From contig QOAX01000088.1 in the NCBI GenBank assembly GCA_003972865.1, forward strand, positions 1 to 14,263: a stretch of 14,263 nucleotides of DNA, read 5' to 3'. The position numbers were made by a program, and so were the translations under genes. Below, in pieces: positions 7,121 through 14,263 of the stretch; position 1 is the first letter of the stretch; every line of letters begins with the position of its first letter. Under the pieces are notes generated by a model. The model saw only the letters and a program-made list of their open reading frames with translations. It had not been told where the DNA came from and searched no databases. This DNA is from Verrucomicrobiota bacterium (GTDB lineage Bacteria; Verrucomicrobiota; Verrucomicrobiia; Limisphaerales; UBA1096).

Positions 7121-7348
7121 ATGGCTGTAAAGAGAATCAGTGTCAACTGGACGATCAAACTCCACGACTCCAAGGATTTACCCAAGTACGGAAACAGCAG
7201 CGACGGTCAGATCAATCCCCAATACCCCAACGGCATCATGGGCATCCGCGGGAAACTCGAGGCCGAGGGCCACACGGTCATCCAAAAGGGCAAACGGTTC
7301 CTCGTGGAGGATTTTCAGAGAAAAACCGTCGTCCCGAAACTCAAGTAG
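7121..7348 (+). CDS. Small basic protein of unknown function (75 residues)
   Basis: I do not recognise a family. The sequence looks like a real folded protein: 'MAVKRISVNWTIKLHDSK', then a Gly/Asn/Pro loop region, then 'GIRGKLEAEGHTVIQKGKRF' and a basic end 'KTVVPKLK'. There is no signal peptide or membrane segment. Excess of Lys/Arg suggests a cytoplasmic, perhaps nucleic-acid- or protein-binding, role; this is only inference. The ATG at 7121 directly follows the AT-rich intergenic region, making it the first gene of the plus-strand unit. It stops 12 bases before the SixA-type gene, so the two are probably translated from one message. No good Shine-Dalgarno is seen. Confidence 0.72.
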   Translation: MAVKRISVNWTIKLHDSKDLPKYGNSSDGQINPQYPNGIMGIRGKLEAEGHTVIQKGKRFLVEDFQRKTVVPKLK

Positions 7349-7359
7349 CCCACCCTGCC

Positions 7360-7369
7360 CTTGGCCAAG
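7360..7369. repeat. CTTGGCCAAG palindrome containing the sixA-type start codon
   Basis: Perfect 10-bp palindrome. Its bases 2-10 are the first three codons, TTG GCC AAG, of the next gene, so the initiation codon lies inside the repeat. Confidence 0.85.
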
Positions 7370-7861
7370 CGGCTTACCATCATCCGTCACGCGAAGTCGA
7401 GTTGGGACAATCCCGACTTCGACGATCACGACCGACCGCTCAACAAGCGCGGCCTCCGCAACGCACCCGAGATGGGCGCCCGCCTGGCCAAGCGCAACTG
7501 GCTGCCGGATCTGTTTCTCGCTAGCACGGCCAAGCGCGCCCGCGACACCGCCGCACTGATCGCCGGCAAGGTCGGTTACGCGGAGGAGCGGATCGTGTTC
7601 GATGACCCCCTGTACCTGGCGGAATCCGAGGAGTGGCGGAGCGTCATCGGGGCCCTTCCGGCCGAGGCCGGGCACGTTGCCTGTTTCGGACACAACCCCG
7701 GCATCACCGAGCTGGCGAACCACTTCTCCGGTGATCCCATCGAAAACGTGCCGACCTGCGGCCTGATCGACATGGGGTTCGAGGTTGACGCCTGGGCGAA
7801 CGTCTTCGCGGCCAAGCCGGTGTCATTTGAGTTCGACTACCCCAAGAACCCGCAGCCATGA
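7361..7861 (+). CDS. SixA-type histidine phosphatase
   Basis: 166 residues, typical for the short single-domain branch of the histidine phosphatase superfamily. The phosphate-accepting histidine is H10 in 'RHAKSSW' (9-15); the second catalytic histidine is H111 in 'FGHNPGITELANHFSG' (109-124), a block characteristic of SixA. Family members remove phosphate from phosphohistidine on signalling or PTS proteins, though many homologues have unproven substrates; cytoplasmic. The start is TTG at 7361: no ATG exists between the previous stop and the conserved 'RLTIIRHAK', and the family starts right there. There is no Shine-Dalgarno, so translation may depend on coupling to the upstream 75-residue gene, 12 bases away. 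The stop overlaps the start of the following gene (ATGA). The gene symbol is not assigned because orthology to E. coli sixA cannot be shown here. Confidence 0.92.
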   Translation: MAKRLTIIRHAKSSWDNPDFDDHDRPLNKRGLRNAPEMGARLAKRNWLPDLFLASTAKRARDTAALIAGKVGYAEERIVFDDPLYLAESEEWRSVIGALPAEAGHVACFGHNPGITELANHFSGDPIENVPTCGLIDMGFEVDAWANVFAAKPVSFEFDYPKNPQP

Positions 7862-9465
7862 AAAACCCACGCTTGCCCCCCCGGCGGCCAAGCGGGCTTA
7901 ATGGCGGCTTGCCAGCCCGGCTCCAACGTCGAATCCTGCTGCCCGCCGCCCTCGCTTGGCTTGGGTGGCTCGCACTTGGCCAAGCGGCTGAGCCGGTCGA
8001 CCTAGCCAAGGCGGAGGCGTTGGCCCGGCAGTACTGCGTCACTTGCCATCTGTTTTCCGAGCCCAGTCTGCTCGATCAAAAAACATGGATCACCCAGGTG
8101 ATGCCCCGCATGGCCATCCGCATGGGGCTCTCGCCCGAGAGTGTCAACCAGCATCCCGAGGCGGAGGCGCTGTGGAAAAGCGGACGTTTTCCGAGGGAAC
8201 CCCTCATCACCAAGGCGGACTACCTCGCCATTCTCGAATATTACAAGGCCAAGGCACCCAAGGAGGCGCTCGCCCAAAAACCGGTCGGACCAATCGGCCT
8301 TGAGCTGAAGCAGTTCACCGCGCGACCAAGCCGCTTCCGGCGCTCGGTCGGCGCGGTGAACATGGTGCGCATCGACGAGGCGCGCCGGTGGATCTACCAC
8401 TCGGACGGGCTGAACAAGTTCCTCGACGTGATCGACTCGGGCGGCAACTGGGTCGAGTCGCTGCAGGTCGGCAACGTGCCGGTGGCGTTCGCGGAAAACG
8501 GCGGCGACTTTTTCCTGACGATGATCGGCACCTTCACGCCATCAGACATCCCGCGCGGCGAACTCGCCCTGCTCCGCCGCGAGAACGGCGCGTTCACCCG
8601 GAAGAAAACGCTGCTGCTGAACATCCCGCGCCCCACGCACACCAACTTCGCCGACCTGAACGGCGACGGGCGCACCGACCTGATCGTCTCCATGTACGGC
8701 AACAACATCGGCCGGCTGTCGTGGTTTGAGAAAAACGAGAATGGCGACTACGCCGAGCACATTCTCCTGCCGCGCTCCGGCACGCTCAGCACGGCCGTGC
8801 ACGACTTTAACGACGACGGCCATCCGGACATCGCCGCGCTGGTCGCGCAGGAGGTGGAGGCGATGTATCTGTTCCTCAACGACGGCAAGGGCGTGTTCAC
8901 CCCGCAAATCGTGTTTCAGGGGCACCCGCTTTTAGGGCACTCGTCGTTCGAGTTGACCGACTTCGACGGCGACAGCCGGCCGGACTTCGTCGTCACCACC
9001 GGCGACAACGGCGAGTACCCGTCGCCGCCGAAGTCGTACCACGGTGTCCGTGTGTACCTGAACCGCGGCGGCACGCAGTTTGAGGAGTCGCTCTTCCTGC
9101 CGCTCAACGGTGCCTTCCGCGCGCTGGCCCGCGACTACGACGAGGACGGCGACACCGACATCGCCGCCGTTTCCTATTTCCCCAACTACAACAAGTCGCC
9201 GCGGGAGAGCTTTGTTTATTTTGAAAACAAAAACGGCTCGTACACGGCGAACACGTTCCGTACCTGCATCAGCGGCCGGTGGCTCACGATGGATGCCGGC
9301 GACGTGGACGGCGACGGCGACATTGACCTCGCGCTGGGCAACTACATGTACGGCCCGGACAAGGCCATCTTCGTGCCGGACTTCCTCATGAAAACCTGGG
9401 AGCGCAGCGGCCCGCCGGTGATGATTCTGCACAACACGCTCCACTCAAAACCAGCCAGGCGCTGA
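7858..9465 (+). CDS. Exported haem c protein with FG-GAP/VCBS repeats
   Basis: 535 residues. A basic N-terminus and hydrophobic stretch (about 26-43, 'ILLPAALAWLGWLALG') form a signal peptide or anchor, unusually far in because of ~25 leading residues; M1 is nevertheless used here because it forms the ATGA overlap with the phosphatase gene. One CxxCH haem motif (C60, C63, H64) lies in a short cytochrome-like domain, with 'MPRM' (82-85) as possible axial methionine source. Residues ~160-525 are a likely seven-bladed propeller with Ca-binding FG-GAP motifs: DLNGDGRTD (266), DFNDDGHPD (316), DFDGDSRPD (368), DYDEDGDTD (426), DVDGDGDID (482). Such proteins are periplasmic or surface proteins of PVC bacteria; function is not established, with redox-linked polymer binding a possibility. 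It is followed after 47 bases by the GYF_2-cNMP gene. Confidence 0.9.
   Translation: MKNPRLPPRRPSGLNGGLPARLQRRILLPAALAWLGWLALGQAAEPVDLAKAEALARQYCVTCHLFSEPSLLDQKTWITQVMPRMAIRMGLSPESVNQHPEAEALWKSGRFPREPLITKADYLAILEYYKAKAPKEALAQKPVGPIGLELKQFTARPSRFRRSVGAVNMVRIDEARRWIYHSDGLNKFLDVIDSGGNWVESLQVGNVPVAFAENGGDFFLTMIGTFTPSDIPRGELALLRRENGAFTRKKTLLLNIPRPTHTNFADLNGDGRTDLIVSMYGNNIGRLSWFEKNENGDYAEHILLPRSGTLSTAVHDFNDDGHPDIAALVAQEVEAMYLFLNDGKGVFTPQIVFQGHPLLGHSSFELTDFDGDSRPDFVVTTGDNGEYPSPPKSYHGVRVYLNRGGTQFEESLFLPLNGAFRALARDYDEDGDTDIAAVSYFPNYNKSPRESFVYFENKNGSYTANTFRTCISGRWLTMDAGDVDGDGDIDLALGNYMYGPDKAIFVPDFLMKTWERSGPPVMILHNTLHSKPARR
7975..7984. repeat. CTTGGCCAAG palindrome in the haem c/FG-GAP gene
   Basis: Perfect 10-bp copy, here read as L-G-Q at the end of the signal region (ALGQAAEP). 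The extended context is GCACTTGGCCAAGCGG. Confidence 0.85.
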
Positions 9466-9512
9466 GCCGCTTTTTTCTCGCCGCCGCACTTGGCCAACGG
9501 CAGGGTCGCCCC

Positions 9513-10232
9513 ATGCCGGCCGACAACGAAGAGGTTCACTACAAAGTCTGGGCCAGCGACAACGTCGTTTACGGGCCGGTGGTGCTGGAGACGCTGCTCG
9601 AGTGGGTGGCCGACGGCCGCGTGCTGCCGGACACCTGGGTGTTCAGTGAGGAGGTCAACAGTTGGAAACCGGCCAAGTCGCTGTCGCCGCTGGGCGACGC
9701 GCTGGCCGAATACCACGCCACCCACGCCCCGCTTCCCACGCCGACCGAGCTTGGCCAGGCGAGCGACTCGATCACAGTCGATTACCTCCGCCAATTCGAC
9801 GCACTGGTCGGGCTTGGCCAAGCGGAGCTGGAGCAGTTCATCAGCCACTGCACCGTGATGGAGATCGAGGAAGGCGGCCTGATTATGAAAAAAGACAGCC
9901 CCGGCGACGGGCTGTACATGATCCTCTCCGGCGAAACACGCGTCCGGCTTATCGCCGCCGGGCAGGACACCACCCTCGCCACGGTCAAGGCCGGCAGCTT
10001 TATCGGCGAAGTGGCCATGTTCAGCCAGACCCCGCGCTCTGCCGATGTCCTGGCGCTGACCCCATGCAATCTACTGTTCATGTCGGCCGAGGCATTCCGG
10101 AACATGATGAAAACCGAGCCAAAGCTGGCCTCGGCGGTGCTGTTCGCGCTGGGACACATCATGGCAGACCGCATGGTGGCCGGGAACCAGCGACTGCAGA
10201 GCAAGGCCAGTTCCGAGTTCCTCTGGCTGTAG
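9513..10232 (+). CDS. GYF_2 domain fused to a cyclic-nucleotide-binding domain
   Basis: 239 residues. Residues ~10-57 match a GYF_2 (DUF4339) module: 'YKVWASDNVVYGPVVLETLLEWVADGRVLPD' region, with the final 'SWKPA' (50-54). Residues ~93-225 are a cNMP-binding/CAP-type beta roll: 'GDGLYMILSGETRVR' (131-145) and the phosphate-binding cassette 'GSFIGEVAMFSQTPRSADV' (161-179), with Glu166 and Arg175 in the expected places for contacting a cyclic nucleotide. There is no helix-turn-helix after the roll, only ~40 residues ending in '...SSEFLWL', so it is not a CRP-type transcription factor. Probably a cytoplasmic sensor or adaptor with a peptide-binding GYF-like face; partners are unknown. AGGGT lies 8 bases before the ATG. 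Last of the plus-strand unit beginning at 7121. A palindrome copy is read as L-G-Q at 101-103. Confidence 0.88.
   Translation: MPADNEEVHYKVWASDNVVYGPVVLETLLEWVADGRVLPDTWVFSEEVNSWKPAKSLSPLGDALAEYHATHAPLPTPTELGQASDSITVDYLRQFDALVGLGQAELEQFISHCTVMEIEEGGLIMKKDSPGDGLYMILSGETRVRLIAAGQDTTLATVKAGSFIGEVAMFSQTPRSADVLALTPCNLLFMSAEAFRNMMKTEPKLASAVLFALGHIMADRMVAGNQRLQSKASSEFLWL
9813..9822. repeat. CTTGGCCAAG palindrome in the GYF_2-cNMP gene
   Basis: Perfect 10-bp copy, read as L-G-Q in 'VGLGQAELEQF', where related cNMP domains usually have a polar 'LS..E' turn. One-base variants lie at 9489-9498 (in front of the gene) and 9750-9759. Confidence 0.85.
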
Positions 10233-10278
10233 CCGAATGCCGGACACAAAATAAACCGACATTAAGGCAAAGAGACCG

Positions 10279-10307
10279 TTGACACAGGCCCGCTGGATGG
10301 ATAGGTT
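10279..10307 (+). promoter_or_regulatory. Sigma70-type promoter of the coiled-coil protein gene
   Basis: Perfect -35 TTGACA (10279-10284), 17-base spacer, and -10 TAGGTT (10302-10307), which keeps the three most conserved positions of TATAAT. The start codon is 26 bases past the -10. It lies in a 101-base gap after the GYF_2-cNMP gene. Confidence 0.6.
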
Positions 10308-10319
10308 TCCGGCCCTTTT

Positions 10320-10325
10320 AAGGAG
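10320..10325 (+). promoter_or_regulatory. Strong Shine-Dalgarno AAGGAG
   Basis: AAGGAG, 8 bases before the ATG at 10334. It is the only consensus-strength Shine-Dalgarno I find in the window; most genes here have weak or none, which suggests this gene is translated at a high rate. Confidence 0.7.
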
Positions 10326-10333
10326 TAAATCGC

Positions 10334-11098
10334 ATGGTACGAATACTACTATTTGTAACAGTTTTGGCTTTGGGCGGGGCTGCGTTCATCGCTTTCAGCA
10401 ATGTTCAGGGCGAGATCGACAGAATTACCGATGAACGGGATACAGCCCAAACTAACCTTGACAGAACCGATGGTGAATTGGCCGATGCCAAAACAGCCCA
10501 GGAAGAGGCGGAGCAACAAAGGAACATCGCACAAAACCAGGCCGAAACCGCTGTGGCCGCCTTTCGCAATGCACAGCAAGACCTTGTCGAGCAACGGCAG
10601 CGTGCCGACCAGCATGAAGCCGACGCGAAAAAGTTCGAGGCTGATTTGGTTAAAGCAAGTAATTTCGTTCAGTCTTGGGAACTGTTCCAGCAGGCCAATG
10701 GTACTCAGGATCAGATCAAACAGAAACTGAACACATACAGGGATGTCAACAACCAACGCGCCCAGTTTCTTGCCGAGAACGGAATCCTGCTAAGCCAAAT
10801 CGAGAAGCAGGGGGTTGAACTGGCCCGTTACACCGGTGCCTCCGTGAAGGTCGCCCTTCCCCGAACCCTTCAGGGCAAGGTCACTGCCGTGGATGCACAG
10901 TTCGATTTTGTGGTGCTGGACATTGGGGAAAGCCAAGGCGCCCGCGAACACGGCGAGCTGCTCGTGAGCCGGGGCGAAAAGCTCATCGGCAAACTCCGCA
11001 TTCTTGACGTCAAAAAGGATCACAGCATCGCCAACATCCTCCCCGACTGGAAACAGGGGGAAATCCAGACGGGCGACCTCGTCATCGTCGGGAACTAA
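10334..11098 (+). CDS. Membrane-anchored coiled-coil protein with FlgT_C-like C-terminal domain
   Basis: 254 residues. Residues 3-22 ('RILLFVTVLALGGAAFIAFS') are a single hydrophobic anchor or uncleaved signal. Residues ~24-165 are Glu/Gln/Ala/Asp-rich with heptad pattern, a long coiled coil. Residues ~179-252 form a small beta domain ('LQGKVTAVDAQFDFVVLDIG', 'GELLVSRGEKLIGKLRILDV', 'IQTGDLVIV') like the C-terminal FlgT-type domain found in many PVC envelope proteins. It is likely to project from the inner membrane into the periplasm; a scaffold or envelope-stability role is inference. It has its own promoter and Shine-Dalgarno. The first ~420 bases are lower in GC and use more A/T-ending codons than the genes on both sides. 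A putative lipoprotein gene follows after 14 bases and shares the downstream terminator. Confidence 0.85.
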   Translation: MVRILLFVTVLALGGAAFIAFSNVQGEIDRITDERDTAQTNLDRTDGELADAKTAQEEAEQQRNIAQNQAETAVAAFRNAQQDLVEQRQRADQHEADAKKFEADLVKASNFVQSWELFQQANGTQDQIKQKLNTYRDVNNQRAQFLAENGILLSQIEKQGVELARYTGASVKVALPRTLQGKVTAVDAQFDFVVLDIGESQGAREHGELLVSRGEKLIGKLRILDVKKDHSIANILPDWKQGEIQTGDLVIVGN

Positions 11099-11112
11099 CC
11101 CGGCACTTTTTT

Positions 11113-11289
11113 ATGCGTTCATTTGCCAGGGCCATCCTCTCCTTCTTCGCGATTCTCTTCGCGGGCCTGGCCTTGGGTCTGACCGCGGGATGCATCGGGC
11201 CGGACCCCGAAAACAAGTCCGCCCGCCCGTGGAACACGCCCCGCCCCTGGGAACACGGCATCCCGGGCAGTATCTCGGAACGCCGCTGA
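11113..11289 (+). CDS. Small putative lipoprotein (58 residues)
   Basis: ATG at 11113, stop TGA ending at 11289. The N-terminus is 'MRSFARAILSFFAILF' with a hydrophobic stretch to residue ~26 and a lipobox-like 'LTAGC' with Cys27; Thr at -3 is less common than Leu. The mature part would be only ~32 residues: 'ENKSARPWNTPRPWEHGIPG' and then a short tail. The 'RPWN.P..WE.G.PG' pattern recalls small lipoproteins I remember from Verrucomicrobiota, but I cannot confirm this. Codons strongly favour G/C at the third position. It lies 14 bases after the coiled-coil gene and 25 bases before a terminator, fitting the last gene of a two-gene operon. No Shine-Dalgarno; the leader is a T-run. Probably envelope-located. 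Confidence 0.7.
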   Translation: MRSFARAILSFFAILFAGLALGLTAGCIGPDPENKSARPWNTPRPWEHGIPGSISERR

Positions 11290-11314
11290 TTTCACGAAAA
11301 ACAGCCTTCCCACG

Positions 11315-11337
11315 CCGGGCTTTTGCCCGGTTTTTTT
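11315..11337 (+). terminator. Intrinsic terminator after the lipoprotein gene
   Basis: Stem CCGGGC (11315-11320) with GCCCGG (11325-11330), loop TTTT, followed by seven T (11331-11337). It ends the coiled-coil/lipoprotein unit and separates it from clpB. Confidence 0.88.
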
Positions 11338-11421
11338 GTGTTCCCCATCAGCTCGACTTGTGGTATAAATCAGTTCTAATTGAGTCATGCGGACCGCGTT
11401 CGATTCGCATCAACAGACATT
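11338..11421. promoter_or_regulatory. clpB leader, probable promoter region
   Basis: 84 bases between the terminator and clpB must carry the clpB promoter. TATAAA (11364-11369) is a fair -10 candidate, but the -35 at 17 bases (TTCCCC, 11341) is poor. I do not find a convincing heat-shock element (no CIRCE inverted repeat, no CTTGAA/CCCCAT pair). No Shine-Dalgarno before the ATG at 11422. Confidence 0.35.
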
Positions 11422-14026
<2,605 letters not shown>

Positions 14027-14033
14027 GCCGGTC

Positions 14034-14263
14034 TCAGTCCGCACGCTTGGCCAAGGGCTTGATCGGGCCAACGTGGTGGCGAATGAAGGGGTCGAGGAAA
14101 CCGGCCAGGCGGCGAAGCTGCACCGCGCTTGGCCGCAGCCTGGCCAAGTCGGCCCAGTCGGCGGCGGCCATTTTTGCGGCGACGGCGCGTGTGCCGGGGT
14201 CGAGCTTGGCCTTGGCCCAATCCGGCTCCTGCCCTTGGCTCGCGAGAAACTTGACCTCGAACA
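14034..14263 (-). CDS. recO: C-terminal part of a probable DNA repair protein RecO
   Basis: Minus-strand frame open from the window edge to the TGA at 14034-14036; 75 residues are visible and the 5' part lies outside the window. The visible part begins 'FEVKFLASQGQEPDW' and continues 'KLDPGTRAVAAKM', 'LARLRPSAVQLRRLAGFLD', 'FIRHHVGPIKPLAKRAD'. This matches the layout of the RecO C-terminal helical domain: fE..LL...G..P, a linker without the optional zinc cysteines, then helices ending 'yl..hlg..lkS'. RecO loads RecA onto SSB-coated DNA in the RecFOR pathway. Similarity is judged by eye from a short fragment. It converges on clpB with only 7 bases between stops, so no terminator fits between them. 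Two palindrome copies lie in the tail (14046-14055 perfect, 14139-14148 with one mismatch). Confidence 0.58.
   Translation of the reverse strand, partial: FEVKFLASQGQEPDWAKAKLDPGTRAVAAKMAAADWADLARLRPSAVQLRRLAGFLDPFIRHHVGPIKPLAKRAD
14046..14055. repeat. CTTGGCCAAG palindrome in the recO-like tail
   Basis: Perfect copy, read on the minus strand as L-A-K in 'KPLAKRAD', four codons from the stop. Near-copies nearby are CCTGGCCAAG (14139-14148) and CTTGGCCGCA (14129-14138). Confidence 0.85.

Overview
The window looks like a chromosomal segment of a moderately GC-rich Verrucomicrobiota-type bacterium, or a close PVC relative. Reasons: a large prepilin-like protein with an 'AFTLIELLVVIAIIAILA' leader running into 'LLPALAKAKAKG'; an exported five-haem cytochrome c with a PA14-like front end; an exported haem c protein fused to FG-GAP/VCBS repeats; and a Tat-exported TIM-barrel isomerase-like protein. 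This assignment rests on recalled family styles, not on a search. No tRNA, rRNA, CRISPR array, insertion sequence or phage gene is visible.

Layout. (1) 1-938, +: 3' end of a ClpX-like AAA+ unfoldase whose C-terminal small domain appears to be present twice. It converges on (2) an SDR oxidoreductase (954-1697, -). (3) 1698-2191 is weakly coding, with at most one doubtful small ORF. (4) A minus-strand unit is read from right to left: Tat-exported xylose-isomerase-like protein (6030-5125), metF (5057-4173), five-haem PA14 cytochrome (4156-2192). (5) A prepilin-like gene (7011-6163, -) ends at a clear intrinsic terminator (6101-6128). (6) A plus-strand unit holds a 75-residue unknown protein, a SixA-type histidine phosphatase, a haem c/FG-GAP protein overlapping it by ATGA, and a GYF_2-cNMP-binding fusion. 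(7) A coiled-coil membrane protein has its own good promoter and Shine-Dalgarno, followed by a 58-residue putative lipoprotein and a terminator. (8) clpB (11422-14026) is broken by a +1 frameshift near 13009, in front of the second ATPase domain. (9) A convergent gene at the right edge (14034-14263, -) looks like the C-terminus of RecO.

The strongest unexplained signal is a short palindrome, CTTGGCCAAG (core TTGGCCAA, often flanked as GCGCTTGGCCAAGCG). By hand count it occurs 9 times perfectly in 14.3 kb, where about 0.02 is expected, and with many one-base variants. It lies inside unrelated genes, where it is read as L-A-K or L-G-Q depending on frame, as well as between genes; in one case it contains the start codon of a gene. 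It behaves like the highly iterated palindromes of cyanobacteria (HIP1), but with a different sequence. Other notable points are the duplicated ClpX small domain, the clpB frameshift, and the GYF_2-cNMP fusion. I see no defence or mobile system here.
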